Numbered from the stretch's first letter, positions 52,312 through 62,447 are shown. The stretch is 64,000 nucleotides of DNA from Natrinema caseinilyticum (GCF_024227435.1 NZ_CP100445.1:3841369-3905368), one strand, 5' to 3'. Translations and numbers: made by a program. The notes: generated from the letters alone by a model not told the origin.

Positions 52312-53295
52312 ATGGATAACAGGAGTCAGTTTTCGTCGGGGAGGCAGTCAGACAGTCTCGAAGCCACACGTTCTCTCGAGGGGACGAACCAGCGACCGAC
52401 TCGGCGGCGGTTCCTCCAGACCGTCGCAGTAGCCGGAGCCGGTGTCGGAGCGACCGGCCTCGGTAGCGCTCGTGACCGCAGCGACGGAGGCTACGGGAAC
52501 GGGTTTCCGCCCACGGGGTGTACGGAGTGGTCCACGCCGGTTCGACTCGGAAACGGTACCGCGCGAACGTTCACGACCGTCACCCCGTCCGGACGACCGA
52601 AGTACCACGGCCTGTACGTGGAGCGAAGTGCCCTCGAGGGACTTCCGACGGCGGCGGACCTCGAGGCCGCGAGCGGCTCGCGCTATTCCGACAAGTACGG
52701 CCCAGACGGCCTGGCACTCCCCATCCATCACCGGTGGTCCCAGGAGTTTTTCGTTCCGTTTCCGGAGACGGCGGCGACGCCGTATACGTTCCTGGGACTG
52801 AACTGGAACCCGAACGGACATCCGCCGGTCTGGTCGGCGCCGCACTTCGATATCCACTTTCACACCCTTCCGATGGCGGCCGTCGATACGATCACCGGGC
52901 CGGCGGCACCGACGTACGAATTGCCGGCGGAATACGTTCCAACGGGATACGCACGCAGTCCGGCCGTCGACGAACGGGTCATCACCGACATGGGCGAACA
53001 CATGGTCGATCCGACCGTCCCCGAGATGAACGGCGGAACGTTTACCAACACGCTCATCTGGGGCGCGTGCGATCCCGACGACAGCGGAACCGCTGAACTC
53101 ACGTTCGTCGAACCCATGCTCACCCGCGAATTCCTTCGCGGCCACACCGGGATCGACCGGCGATCGATCGCCCAACCCGAGACGTACGCCCGCGCTGGCA
53201 CCTACCCGACCGCCTACACCGTCCGCGACGTTCCGAGCGCTGATGCGATCGCGGTGACGATCGAGGCCTTCGAGTCGTTCGAGGGCGACGAGTGA
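52312..53295 (+). CDS. Exported Tat-signal protein, DUF5602-like
   Basis: 327 residues. The N-terminus has a long pre-region and a twin-arginine motif, TRRRFLQTVAVAGAGVG, so it should be exported folded. The mature part has conserved HHRWSQEFFVPF, GLNWNPNGHPP and HFDIHFHTLPM, a histidine cluster likely to bind metal, then VDPTVPEMNGGTFTNTLIWGACD. This matches the TTHB210-like DUF5602 family of unknown function. It has its own promoter and no operon partner. Confidence 0.75.
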   Translation: MDNRSQFSSGRQSDSLEATRSLEGTNQRPTRRRFLQTVAVAGAGVGATGLGSARDRSDGGYGNGFPPTGCTEWSTPVRLGNGTARTFTTVTPSGRPKYHGLYVERSALEGLPTAADLEAASGSRYSDKYGPDGLALPIHHRWSQEFFVPFPETAATPYTFLGLNWNPNGHPPVWSAPHFDIHFHTLPMAAVDTITGPAAPTYELPAEYVPTGYARSPAVDERVITDMGEHMVDPTVPEMNGGTFTNTLIWGACDPDDSGTAELTFVEPMLTREFLRGHTGIDRRSIAQPETYARAGTYPTAYTVRDVPSADAIAVTIEAFESFEGDE

Positions 53296-53616
53296 GGGTG
53301 ACAGCAGCGTCCCGACTGCGTCGGCGTCGCCGGAATTGGTCGACGGCCCGAATCGCGCTCGTCGGCGGTGGTCGCCGCTCCAGTTTGGAACGCGAACGAT
53401 CGCGTTCCGATCGATCGTCGGCCACCGCACCCCGAAGGCGGGGCGGCACCTCGACGCGACCGTGGGAGTACTCGAGCGACGGACGCCGACCGCCGTCGTC
53501 CGCTTTCGGATGGAATCGAACTGGGCGAGAGGAGTTTCGGCTCGAAACGTAAACGCCCGTCCCGGCCGTGATATACGAGGCACAATCCCGAAAAAGTCGG
53601 ATCCCGTAGGCCGGGT
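53296..53616. other. Intergenic region before the YHS permease gene
   Basis: 321 bp of GC-rich sequence without a supported gene. A GATATACG box near 53570-53577 is the only promoter-like element, 40 bp before the GTG start, so a short leader is likely. Confidence 0.3.
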
Positions 53617-54948
53617 GTGGACAGAACCGAATACGCGATCCTCTCGATCATCGCGCTCGCGACGGTCGGAATCGGCGTATTCACGACGTCGAAACCGCTG
53701 AGCGCGTTCTTCGTCGAGAGCACGCGACAGTTCGTCACGACCACTGCGGCGATGGCGTGGATCACGTGGTGGGCGCTGGTCCTCGGATTCGCCGTCGCAG
53801 GCGGCGTCGAGGCGTGGACCTCGAACGAGGCCGTCTCCGATCTCCTGGAGGGACACGGCCTCCGCGAGATCGGGTACGGCTCGTTGTTCGGGTTCGTCTC
53901 TTCGTCGTGTTCGTACAGCGCCATCGCGACCGCGAAGAACCTGTTCAAAAAGGGCGGGTCCGCCGCGGCCACCCTCGGCGCGTTCATGTTCGCATCGACG
54001 AACCTCGTCATCGAGATCGGTGCCGTCATCTGGATCCTGCTCGGCTGGCAGTTCCTCCTGGCGGACATCGTCGGCGGGTTCATCCTCATCGGGTTGATGG
54101 CGGTCGGGTTCGTCTCTCTCGTCCCCGACGACGTCGTCGAGCAGGCCCGAGAGAACGTCCTCGAGGACGGTGCACGAACCGTCCAGGATCCCGTTTGCGG
54201 AATGGAGATCGACCCCGAAACGGCCGACTACTCGACCGAACACGACGGGCAGACCTACTACTTCTGCTCGCAATCGTGTAAGGAAAGCTTCGATCCGGAA
54301 GAGGCGAACACCACCGTCCGCGAACAGGCGACGTCGCTCTCCGGTTGGAAAGCGCTGGCCGACAAACAGTGGAAAGAGTGGGGAATGCTGTGGGACGAAA
54401 TCGCGATCGGGTTCGTCTTCGCGGGGCTCATCGCCGGATTCATCCCACGAGAAGTCTGGACGTCCGTGTTTTCCGAGCCCACGTTCGGACTCCCCGTATA
54501 CATCTTCTGGACCGCCGCGCTCGGTGCGATAATCGGCGTCGCCACGTTCGTCTGTTCGGTGGGCAACGTCCCGTTCGGGGCCGTCCTCTGGACGAACGGG
54601 CTCCCGTTCGGGTCGGTGCTCTCCTACATTTACGCGGACCTCATCGTCCCGCCGATCATGGACGCGTACCGCGACTACTACGGCTCGAAATTCGCGGCGA
54701 TCCTCTCGGGGATGATCTTCGTCTCGGCGGTTCTCACGGGGGTCGTCATCCACTTCCTGTTCCTCGGACTGGGCTTCATTCCGGACCCGTCGACGGCGCA
54801 GATCGCCGAGGTGGGTATCGAGATGAACTACAAGCTAGTCCTCAACGTGCTCGCAACCGCCGTTTTCCTGTTCCTCTACTGGCTGCACCGCTCGAGTTCC
54901 AGGGGGGAGGAAGACGGCCACGGCGAGCACGCACACGCCGCGGACTAG
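53617..54948 (+). CDS. Permease (ArsP/SO_0444-like) with an inserted YHS metal-binding domain
   Basis: 443 residues from a GTG start. The first membrane half (about 1-175) has SLFGFVSSSCSYSAIATAKNLFKKGGS and FASTNLVIEIGAVIW, the two-permease signature with a cysteine near the substrate path. A soluble YHS domain (about 185-230) follows, with DPVCGMEID, YYFCSQSC and KESFDPE, as in copper ATPases. The second membrane half repeats the permease motif (ATFVCSVGNVPFGAVLW). A His-rich tail (HGEHAHAAD) closes it. Likely efflux of copper or other soft metals. Confidence 0.88.
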   Translation: MDRTEYAILSIIALATVGIGVFTTSKPLSAFFVESTRQFVTTTAAMAWITWWALVLGFAVAGGVEAWTSNEAVSDLLEGHGLREIGYGSLFGFVSSSCSYSAIATAKNLFKKGGSAAATLGAFMFASTNLVIEIGAVIWILLGWQFLLADIVGGFILIGLMAVGFVSLVPDDVVEQARENVLEDGARTVQDPVCGMEIDPETADYSTEHDGQTYYFCSQSCKESFDPEEANTTVREQATSLSGWKALADKQWKEWGMLWDEIAIGFVFAGLIAGFIPREVWTSVFSEPTFGLPVYIFWTAALGAIIGVATFVCSVGNVPFGAVLWTNGLPFGSVLSYIYADLIVPPIMDAYRDYYGSKFAAILSGMIFVSAVLTGVVIHFLFLGLGFIPDPSTAQIAEVGIEMNYKLVLNVLATAVFLFLYWLHRSSSRGEEDGHGEHAHAAD

Positions 54949-55260
54949 GACGTTCTCGCCTCTCGAGTCCCGTTCGGGCGCGTCTCGAGGTTCTCGATCG
55001 CCGGCCGGAGACAGCGGGACGAGCAGATAGCCGTCCAGCGACTCGAGATCCGCGAGAATTTTCCGAAGACGGACGCGCATGCGGTCGTCGTCCCGCGGGT
55101 TCAGACGCGACCGACCCCCGGACCTACGTCGCCGGAAGTCGCATCGGTCGGGTACCGTCCGTCGAGCACCGAGGGTCTGATACGAACGCTGCACGTCGTT
55201 TACGTCACACGACAGTATCATCTATCGCACGTATTCCCAGTGGATCGATTAATCCGGAAC
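54949..55260. other. Intergenic region between the permease and acyl-CoA synthetase genes
   Basis: 312 bp with no certain gene. On the minus strand a stretch (about 55070-54955) can be read as MRVRLRKILADLESLDGY with LLVPLSPAGDRE, which has protein-like character. The frame then runs into the permease gene on the opposite strand, so it is not called. Confidence 0.3.
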
Positions 55261-55271
55261 AAATATTATAT
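55261..55271 (+). promoter_or_regulatory. TATA box of the acyl-CoA synthetase gene
   Basis: AAATATTATAT, 23-33 bp before the ATG at 55294, a strong archaeal TATA match. It fixes the start at 55294 and excludes the in-frame ATG at 55240, which lies upstream of it. Confidence 0.6.
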
Positions 55272-55293
55272 TCAGCCGGCAAGGCTTGCGCAT

Positions 55294-56907
55294 ATGGAAG
55301 TCTCGCTTCTCGTGACTGATTTCCTCGACCGAGCGCGCAAGTACTACGGCGACGAAGAGGCGATCGTCGCCGCGACGGGAGATCGATTCACGTACGACGA
55401 ATTCGGCGATCGAGTCGACCGACTGTCCACAGTCCTCCAGGCACGCGGCATCGGGAAGGGGGATCGCGTGGCGGTACTCGACCCCAACACCCACTATCAT
55501 CTCGAGTCGGCCTACGGGATCATGCAACTCGGGGCGGTTCACACGCCGCTCAACTACCGGTTGACGCCCGAGGACTACGAGTACATGCTCAACGACGCGG
55601 GTGTGAAAGCGGTCGTCGCCGACTACGAATACGCCGAGCAGATCGAGGCGATCCGAGACGAGGTCCCGGTGGAGACGTTCATCACGAACGACGCGGCGGC
55701 CGTGGACGGGGACTGGGAGGACTTCGACGCGCTCATCGACGGCGTGGAACCGTCGTACGAACGCCCCGAGATGAGCGAGGACGAGGTCATCACGATCAAC
55801 TACACCTCCGGAACGACGGGCGATCCGAAGGGCGTCATGCGAACCCACCGGACCGAGTCGCTGCACGCGCAACTGGTGACGATCCACCACGAGATCCAGG
55901 ACGACGACGTCTACCTGTGGACGCTGCCGATGTTCCACGTCAACGGCTGGGGCCACATCTACGCCATCACGGGGATGGGTGCGAAGCACGTCTGTACGCG
56001 CGGTGTCGATGCAGCGGAGATCTTCCGGACCATCTCCGACGAGGACGTGTCGTTTCTCTGTTGTGCGCCGACGGTTCTCAGCATGCTCGGCGACTATCGG
56101 GAGGACAACGACGTTCCGACGGAAGGCGACGTCCCGATGCGCGTCACCGCGGCCGGGGCCGCGCCGCCCGAGAGCGTCATCGAGATGGTCGAAGAGGAAT
56201 TCGGCTGGCACTTCCGCCAACTCTACGGGGCGACCGAGACGGGTCCGCTGATCGGCACCTCCGCGACTCGGCGGTTGATCGACGAGGACAGCGACGGGCG
56301 CTTCGCGCTGAAGAAACGCCAGGGGATCGCGCCGCTCGCGACCGAGGTCGACGTCGTCGACGAAGACGGGACCGAAGTCCCCTGGGACGACGAGACCATC
56401 GGCGAAATCCTCGTTCGCGGCAATCAGGTCATGGAGGGCTACTGGGAGAAGCCCGACGAGACCGAAGAAGCGTTCAACGACAAGCGCGAGGGCTGGTTCC
56501 ACACCGGCGACCTGGCGGTCGTCAACGAGGACGGCATGATCGCCATCCAGGACCGCGAGAAAGACATCATCATCTCCGGCGGCGAGAACATTTCCAGCAT
56601 CGAACTCGAGGACACCCTGTTCGATCATCCGGACGTCTCGGACGTGGCGGTGATCCCTGCACCGAGCGAAAAGTGGGGCGAAACGCCGAAGGCGTTCGTC
56701 GTTCCGGCGAACGACGACCCGCAAAACCCGCCCGTTTCCGAGGAGGAACTGACGAACTTCACGCGCGAACGGCTCGCGGGGTACAAGGTCGTCCACCGCG
56801 TCGAATTCGTCAAGACCCTCCCCAAGACGGCAACCGGGAAGACCCAGAAGTACGAACTCCGAGAAGAGGAGTGGGAAGACGAAGACGGAATGGTCGGAGA
56901 AGGGTAG
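55294..56907 (+). CDS. AMP-forming acyl-CoA synthetase
   Basis: 537 residues. The adenylation motifs are complete: INYTSGTTGDPKGVMRTH (P-loop), QLYGATETG, GWFHTGDLAVV, and the hinge DREKDIIISGGENISS, with the C-terminal lysine motif LPKTATGKTQKYELRE. Class resembles medium/long-chain or aryl-acid CoA ligases (FadD/MenE-like) rather than acetyl-CoA synthetase. It may feed the beta-oxidation or degradation pathway that also uses the thiolase at 12-13 kb; that link is inference. Confidence 0.93.
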   Translation: MEVSLLVTDFLDRARKYYGDEEAIVAATGDRFTYDEFGDRVDRLSTVLQARGIGKGDRVAVLDPNTHYHLESAYGIMQLGAVHTPLNYRLTPEDYEYMLNDAGVKAVVADYEYAEQIEAIRDEVPVETFITNDAAAVDGDWEDFDALIDGVEPSYERPEMSEDEVITINYTSGTTGDPKGVMRTHRTESLHAQLVTIHHEIQDDDVYLWTLPMFHVNGWGHIYAITGMGAKHVCTRGVDAAEIFRTISDEDVSFLCCAPTVLSMLGDYREDNDVPTEGDVPMRVTAAGAAPPESVIEMVEEEFGWHFRQLYGATETGPLIGTSATRRLIDEDSDGRFALKKRQGIAPLATEVDVVDEDGTEVPWDDETIGEILVRGNQVMEGYWEKPDETEEAFNDKREGWFHTGDLAVVNEDGMIAIQDREKDIIISGGENISSIELEDTLFDHPDVSDVAVIPAPSEKWGETPKAFVVPANDDPQNPPVSEEELTNFTRERLAGYKVVHRVEFVKTLPKTATGKTQKYELREEEWEDEDGMVGEG

Positions 56908-57201
56908 CGGTGGTGTGACAACGGGGCTGCACCTCGTTTCTATTGGGCCGACGTTCAGATTCGACCGCTCACACGCCGTTCATTGTCGGTTCCGAAGTGT
57001 TCTGCTACCGGTTAGTTTCGTCGTATTACGATTTTAGTTTCGACGTATGCCGATACCAGTCGGTCCAGCGAGGGGCTGTAACCGGGTGACACGATCCGGC
57101 ACTCGAGAGCGACGACGAGTCGGCATCGCGAGCCGATACCGTGATCGCGAACCCGAGTCGGTGCCGCGAGACGATCCGGCTGGCGTCTCGAATCGTCGCC
57201 G

Positions 57202-57669
57202 TCAGGTATCGCCGCGGTCGGTATCGAGTTCGAACTGTTCGTTTTCGGCCACGGTGTTGAGGACGATGCTGGTGTTCGACTGATTGATGTCGGGGTCGGT
57301 GATGATCGCCTTGATTTCTTCGTTCATGTCGTCCGTATCTTTGAACTTACCGATAGCGATCACGTCGTAGTCCCCGGTAACCTCGTACACCGAGATCATC
57401 TGGCGGTGATCTCGCAGCGTCTCGGTAATCTCGGGAAGCGCGTTGCCCTCGGCTTTGAGTTGCATCACGGCAGTGACGTCGTATCCGAGCGAGTCGTAGT
57501 CGACGACCGGCGTGTACCCCTGGATGATGTCTTCGTCCTCGAGTTCGGAGAGGTGGTTCGAAACGGTGGTGACGGAGACGTCCAGTTCTTCGGCGAGGCT
57601 ACGGAGGCTGGCGCGGCCATCGTCGAGCAGTTCGTTAACCAGGTCCGTATCGAGGTGTTCGTAGGTCAT
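57202..57669 (-). CDS. lrp: Lrp/AsnC-family regulator, LrpA1-like
   Basis: 155 residues from the ATG at 57669. The N-terminal winged HTH is [24 protein letters not shown], and the RAM domain is [21 protein letters not shown] with the C-terminal [15 protein letters not shown]. This is very like the conserved haloarchaeal Lrp that responds to amino acids. A TATA-like box centred 26 bp upstream favours 57669 over the ATG two codons earlier (57675). Confidence 0.92.
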   Translation of the reverse strand: MTYEHLDTDLVNELLDDGRASLRSLAEELDVSVTTVSNHLSELEDEDIIQGYTPVVDYDSLGYDVTAVMQLKAEGNALPEITETLRDHRQMISVYEVTGDYDVIAIGKFKDTDDMNEEIKAIITDPDINQSNTSIVLNTVAENEQFELDTDRGDT

Positions 57670-57690
57670 TTGCATACTATAAATCGAACC

Positions 57691-57700
57691 ATATATTAGG
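57691..57700 (-). promoter_or_regulatory. TATA box of the lrp gene
   Basis: CCTAATATAT on the minus strand, centred about 26 bp from the ATG at 57669. Confidence 0.5.
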
Positions 57701-57955
57701 GGTTTACGGATATCCATTTCCGTATCCGATTGGTGTGGCTTCGGCGAGAAGGAACGGACGACGAACTGGTGGGTCGCGTCGACGTCCGCGATCCGGTCCG
57801 TTCTGGCCTCCGCCTCGGCATTTGGAGCCGCGTGCCTCCACGTCCGCGGTCGATCCGGTCGGGCGACCGCACCTGCCGTCCACTCGATATCGTCGCGGCC
57901 GGTGACTCGATTTCGAGACCCGCGTGGCCCGTTCTGGCTGCTGCGCCCGGATCGA

Positions 57956-58657
57956 TCACGCACCATCCGCGAGGCGCCGGCTCGGAAACGCGACGACGTC
58001 GAGGCCCGGGCTGTAGTAGTGGACCGGGTCAGCCGTCGGTTGCGCGAACCCGTCGGCCCGCAACAGCGTATTCGTCTCGACCTCGGCCGCGGCCGGATAC
58101 AGCGTCCACGGATCGTGGTCGACGTCGGTGTATCGAAGCGATCCCGCGGGGGACTCGGTGTAAAACCGGTACCGCTCGACCAGGAACCTTCCCAGCGGGT
58201 CCTCGGGTGCTGCAAACGGGTCACCGGTCGGCCAGTAGATGGCCTCGTAGCTCGCGGGCCGCGCACCGGGATGGCGGCGCCGACTGTCGAAGTGTACCTT
58301 CCCGTCGACCCCCTCGAGCGAGATACGCGCGTAATAGTACGGCAGGTGGTGGAAACAGCGCGCGCCGATCACGCTCGCGATTCCCTGCGCGTCGAGGCTG
58401 AAGAAGTAGACGCTCGGAACGCCGTCGTGCGTCACGTAGGTCCTGACGTTGATCTCCGGCAGCGCAACGCCGGCCCACTCGGGGACGCCTTTCGGTCGAA
58501 CCGCGACGTTGGTAAACGGAACCACCGAGAGCCACGCGGACCCATCGTATTCGTCGACCTCGAGCGCGGGGGGAAGGTGTGCCTCGATCACGCCCGGATC
58601 CACCGGCCAGTTCTCGAAGAGGAGATGACGCCACCCCATTTCCAGCGCGATGACCAT
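57956..58657 (-). CDS. DUF2071 (YqjF-like) protein
   Basis: 233 residues beginning [20 protein letters not shown]. The DUF2071 pattern is clear: [69 protein letters not shown] and a C-terminal [23 protein letters not shown]. It is an acetoacetate decarboxylase-like fold of unknown function. It is convergent or separate from lrp; no operon partner. Confidence 0.85.
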   Translation of the reverse strand: MVIALEMGWRHLLFENWPVDPGVIEAHLPPALEVDEYDGSAWLSVVPFTNVAVRPKGVPEWAGVALPEINVRTYVTHDGVPSVYFFSLDAQGIASVIGARCFHHLPYYYARISLEGVDGKVHFDSRRRHPGARPASYEAIYWPTGDPFAAPEDPLGRFLVERYRFYTESPAGSLRYTDVDHDPWTLYPAAAEVETNTLLRADGFAQPTADPVHYYSPGLDVVAFPSRRLADGA

Positions 58658-58775
58658 AGTGGTGATTCTGTCATCGAATCGAGAAACGCCTTCCGTTTCG
58701 CGACGGACGTCCCCGACCGAGAACCGTAATCGCGACCCGTCGTTCCCGTTCGGTCGCCGTCTCGACGACCGACGG

Positions 58776-59534
58776 CTACTCGAACGAACCCAGCGAGGAC
58801 TGAAGGGCGCGTTCCGCCGTCCCTTCCTCGAGATCGTAACCGACCAGATCGCGCATGTCGACCGCGTACGTCGTGCCGGCCGTCTCGAGAACCAGGAGTC
58901 GGCCCTTGACGCCGACGATCGTCCCCGAGGCGATGGTCTCGCGAACCGGCCGCGTCTCGAGATCGATCCCGTAGTCGAAGTCGAATCGGTCGATGACGTC
59001 GAACTCGGAGCGGAGGGACGCCCAGGCGTCTTCGTCGACGTCGGCGGCGAGCGCGGCGATTTTCGGGCCGGTTCTGACGCGGTCGACCAACCGCGTTGCG
59101 ATTTCGGCCTCGAGTTCGCGGGCGATGCGGCCGTTCGAGACGGTGTGAACGTGGGCCGCACGGTCGGCTCCCTGTTCTCGCAGCCGGGTTTGGAGTCGCC
59201 ACTCGCGGGTGACGCCGACCTTGAACGTGTCCGGGGCGAAGGCGGCGATGTAGACGGCGTGGGGCTCGTAACAGTCCATCTCGTCTTTGAGGCAGGTTCC
59301 CGTACAGCGAGCGCAAACCCACGTACTCGTGTGGTAGTCGCAGTACGGGGCCGTCGGCCGATCACAGGGGATGTGCTCGCCGTCGTCGATCGTCCCTGCG
59401 CAGTGACGATCCGCGAGCGAATAGGACAGCGTCTCGCCGGACCCGAGCGGGTGACGAACGATCGTGGCACCGTCGCCGTCGCTCACCTGCAGCGCGGAAC
59501 CGGTCCCGCTCGGCTCGTAGCCCACCAGTTGCAC
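58776..59534 (-). CDS. DUF2797 protein
   Basis: 252 residues. Six cysteines and one histidine in the middle (DRHCAGTI, HIPCDRPTAPYCDYH, WVCARCTGTCLKDEMDC) probably hold a metal. The segment HAVYIAAFAPDTFKVGVTREWRLQTRLREQGA resembles the GIY-YIG nuclease fold's first strands and helix. DUF2797 members occur widely in archaea and actinobacteria with no known function. Confidence 0.85.
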   Translation of the reverse strand: MQLVGYEPSGTGSALQVSDGDGATIVRHPLGSGETLSYSLADRHCAGTIDDGEHIPCDRPTAPYCDYHTSTWVCARCTGTCLKDEMDCYEPHAVYIAAFAPDTFKVGVTREWRLQTRLREQGADRAAHVHTVSNGRIARELEAEIATRLVDRVRTGPKIAALAADVDEDAWASLRSEFDVIDRFDFDYGIDLETRPVRETIASGTIVGVKGRLLVLETAGTTYAVDMRDLVGYDLEEGTAERALQSSLGSFE

Positions 59535-59710
59535 GCTCGCGAGTTCGGACTGCGCGCAAATAGACGTAGCGTTTCCACCGGTGTGCGATCCGATCCGCGA
59601 ACGGCCAGTTGCGGCGCACCGCCATCGTTACTATTGGCCATTACTGACGACTACGTTCGGGTCTGAAACGATCGGTTCGAAAATTCCTACAATTTATTAA
59701 AAATATATAC

Positions 59711-59720
59711 GTTATTATCC
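59711..59720 (+). promoter_or_regulatory. TATA-like promoter of the PhoD gene
   Basis: GTTATTATCC, 28-37 bp before the ATG at 59748, within a very AT-rich tract (59690-59720). Confidence 0.45.
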
Positions 59721-59747
59721 AACTCGTGTCGTCCGATCTGCACAGTC

Positions 59748-61832
59748 ATGGCAGAGAAAGAGACGGACGGACGGTTCGAACCGGCGACGGATACCCGACG
59801 AGCGATCCTCCGGGCGATCGGAGTGACTGCGACGTCGACAGGCGTGGTCGGAACCGCGGCGGGGGCACGATCGGACGATGCGGCGACGAGTCGGGCCGAC
59901 GGGGATCTCGTGGCGCTGACACACGGCGTGGCGTCGGGCGACGTCACAGCGACGTCCGCGGTCGTCTGGGCCCGGTCGGACGGCGCGGCGACGATCCACG
60001 TCGCGTACGCCGAAGACGGCGGGTTCGGCGACGTCGGATACGAACGGACGCGGGTCGACGACGAAACGGACGACGCGGGCCACGTTCGACTGACGGATCT
60101 CGAGTCCGGTTCGAGCTATCGCTACTACGTCTGGGCCACGGAAACGAAACGGACCTCCCGACCGCCGCTGTCGAATTCGGACGCCGCCCGTGACGCTCGA
60201 TCGGTCGCCACACGGCTCCCCGACGGAGTCGAAACCGCGACGTTCGTTACGGCGCCGGCACCCGACGACGAGGCGAGCGTCAGTTTCGCCTGGAGCGGCG
60301 ACACCTGGGGCTACGGCGACGATCCGGTCGAGCCGCCGTTCCCCGGGCTTCGAGCGATCGCCGAGCGGGAGCCCGATTTCTTCCTCTATCACGGGGATAC
60401 GATCTACGCCGACGCGAGAACGCCTGCCGGTAAGATCACCAGGGACACGCCGATCGAGGACGCACTCGAGATCTACCGGTCGAAGTACAAGGAGATGCGG
60501 GAGCCGCCGTCGTCGGTCGCGGAGCGGACGTATCTTCGCGAGCTACTCGAGAGGACGTCCGTCTACACGATCTGGGACAACCACGAGGTGATCAATAATT
60601 TCGCGGGTCCGGTCGAGCCGCTCATGCCCGAGGGACGGCGCGCGTTCCGCGAGTACTGGCCGCTCGATCGGGACGACACCGCCGATCCGGGCGAATCCAA
60701 TCGGTTCTACGATAGCTTCCGCTGGGGAAAACACGCCGAACTGTTCGTCATCGACACCCGCCAGTACCGCGATCCGAACGTCGACCGCGACTCGAAGACG
60801 CTCCTCGGCGACGACCAACTCGAGTGGCTGAAACGCTCGCTGGCGGAGTCCGACGCGACGTGGAAGATTCTCGCCTCGCCGGCTCCGCTCGGATATCCGT
60901 CGGACTCGTGGGCGAATTCGGCCCCCGGAACCGGATACGAGGCGGAACTGCTCGAGGTCGTCGATCACGTCCAGACCGAACCGGTCTCGAACCTGGTCGT
61001 CGTCGCCGGCGACGTCCACAAGTCGGTCGTGGGCGCGTTCGATCCGGACGACGACGGGACGTTCGAGTTCGTCGAAGCCATCGCGGGGCCGCTCGGCGCA
61101 CCGGCTGGTCGGCCCGACGACCTCTACCCGGCGCTCAACGGAACGGAATTCTTCGCGAAAGGCGGGTACGCTAACTTCGGCACCGTCGACGTCGACGAAT
61201 CCGGCGAGACCCTGACGATCGGCATCTACGACGAGACGGGGGCCGAGCAGTTCTCGAAGACGATCCACACGGACGACATCGACGCTCGACCGACCACTCC
61301 CGACCGCATAGAGAGCACGTTCGACGACGACGCCGACGGCTGGCTCGTCTCGCAGAACGGCAGGAGCGACCGACCCGAGTATCGCGGAACCGACGGCGAT
61401 CCCGGCGGTCACGTGACCGACGACGACAGCCAGGGCGGCGTCGCCTGGTACTATCAGGCCCCGTTCAAGTTCCTCGGCGACCGCGAGGCGTTTTACGGCG
61501 GGCGGTTGCGGTTCGCCCTCCGCCAGACCCGATCCGACGAGCAGTTCGCCGCCGACCCGATCGAAGGCGGTGACGTACTGCTCGCAAGCGGCGAGACGAA
61601 ACTCGTCTACGAGTTCCGCGGCAAAGACGGAAATCCGGGTACCGAGTGGACCGGGTTCGACGTCCCCCTCTCGGCCGACGCCGACTGGATCGATCTGTCG
61701 GCCGCTGAGCCGTTCGCGACCGAAGAGCGGTTCCGAACCGTCCTCGCGAACCTGCACGTGCTGCGCATTCGCGGCGAATACAGAGTGGGCGCCGACACGA
61801 GCGCCCTCGATACCGTCGTCCTCTCCCGGTAA
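59748..61832 (+). CDS. PhoD-like alkaline phosphatase with C-terminal laminin-B-like domain
   Basis: 694 residues, exported by a twin-arginine-like signal (TRRAILRAIGVTATSTG). An N-terminal PhoD_N beta domain (about 50-165) with GVASGDVTATSAVVWAR precedes the metallophosphatase domain (about 175-510). Its metal ligands are in GDTWGYGDD, YHGDTIYADA, IWDNHEVINN and VVAGDVHKSVVGAF. The last 165 residues (from IESTFDDDADGW) fit a laminin IV/LamB jelly roll, which could bind a surface polymer. It releases phosphate from diesters outside the cell. Confidence 0.85.
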   Translation: MAEKETDGRFEPATDTRRAILRAIGVTATSTGVVGTAAGARSDDAATSRADGDLVALTHGVASGDVTATSAVVWARSDGAATIHVAYAEDGGFGDVGYERTRVDDETDDAGHVRLTDLESGSSYRYYVWATETKRTSRPPLSNSDAARDARSVATRLPDGVETATFVTAPAPDDEASVSFAWSGDTWGYGDDPVEPPFPGLRAIAEREPDFFLYHGDTIYADARTPAGKITRDTPIEDALEIYRSKYKEMREPPSSVAERTYLRELLERTSVYTIWDNHEVINNFAGPVEPLMPEGRRAFREYWPLDRDDTADPGESNRFYDSFRWGKHAELFVIDTRQYRDPNVDRDSKTLLGDDQLEWLKRSLAESDATWKILASPAPLGYPSDSWANSAPGTGYEAELLEVVDHVQTEPVSNLVVVAGDVHKSVVGAFDPDDDGTFEFVEAIAGPLGAPAGRPDDLYPALNGTEFFAKGGYANFGTVDVDESGETLTIGIYDETGAEQFSKTIHTDDIDARPTTPDRIESTFDDDADGWLVSQNGRSDRPEYRGTDGDPGGHVTDDDSQGGVAWYYQAPFKFLGDREAFYGGRLRFALRQTRSDEQFAADPIEGGDVLLASGETKLVYEFRGKDGNPGTEWTGFDVPLSADADWIDLSAAEPFATEERFRTVLANLHVLRIRGEYRVGADTSALDTVVLSR

Positions 61833-61944
61833 GCGGACCGTGAATCCGGTTCACCGGGAGCGAGGGGAGACGGAACGTGAATTCCGGTCCCATTTCATTT
61901 CGTGACGGATAAGACCTATCTGTGCCGGCACCGAACCTCGAAAT

Positions 61945-62289
61945 ATGACGCTCGAGGGATCGCTCGATGCGGCGGAAGACGACGCCGGAGACGCCGTCTC
62001 GTTCGTATTTACCGTCACCAACGAGGGAAGCGACCCGATCGAATTCCAGTTCTCGGACGCGTGTAAAGCGGAGTTCGTGGTGGAAGACGACGACGAGGAG
62101 GTCTGGCGGTACACCGACGGTCGCATGTTCGCCCAGGTGCTCAGTTCGGAGACGCTCGAACCCGGTGCGGCGACCAGTTACGATGCTGAATGGTCCGAAC
62201 CGAAGCCGGGCGAATACGTCGCGGTTGCCGAATTGAGAGCCCGGAATCAGACCTGCAACGCCCGAACCGACGTTTCAGTCTCGGCCTGA
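61945..62289 (+). CDS. BsuPI-domain protein
   Basis: 114 residues: SFVFTVTNEGSDPIEFQFSDACKAEFVV, EVWRYTDGRMFAQVLSSETLEPG and GEYVAVAELRARNQTC. This is the beta sandwich of intracellular-proteinase-inhibitor-like BsuPI domains. It has no signal peptide, so it is cytosolic. A GGATAAGACC box 29-38 bp upstream suits the start. Two cysteines may form a disulfide. Confidence 0.82.
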   Translation: MTLEGSLDAAEDDAGDAVSFVFTVTNEGSDPIEFQFSDACKAEFVVEDDDEEVWRYTDGRMFAQVLSSETLEPGAATSYDAEWSEPKPGEYVAVAELRARNQTCNARTDVSVSA

Positions 62290-62447
62290 CGTCGCCGCGG
62301 GCGACGACCGGGCCCGCCGGTGGGTCCGTATCCGGAGCTACGGGCCCGCAACCAGCGGATTCACGATCGGTGGGCCCGGCGCCGATGGACCCGGTGATGT
62401 GGACCGGCAGCGAAGTTCCTATACCGTCACCATCCTAACCGCCGTCC

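Noticed and set aside
52348-54753. An 801-codon frame on the minus strand
   Set aside because: It lies opposite the DUF5602 and permease genes, has an Arg/Asp-rich shadow composition and no motif. Long mirror frames are common in high-GC halophile DNA.
54955-55221. Minus-strand frame containing MRVRLRKILADLESLDGY
   Set aside because: Protein-like for about 40 residues but it reads on into the antisense of the permease gene, and no relative is known to me.
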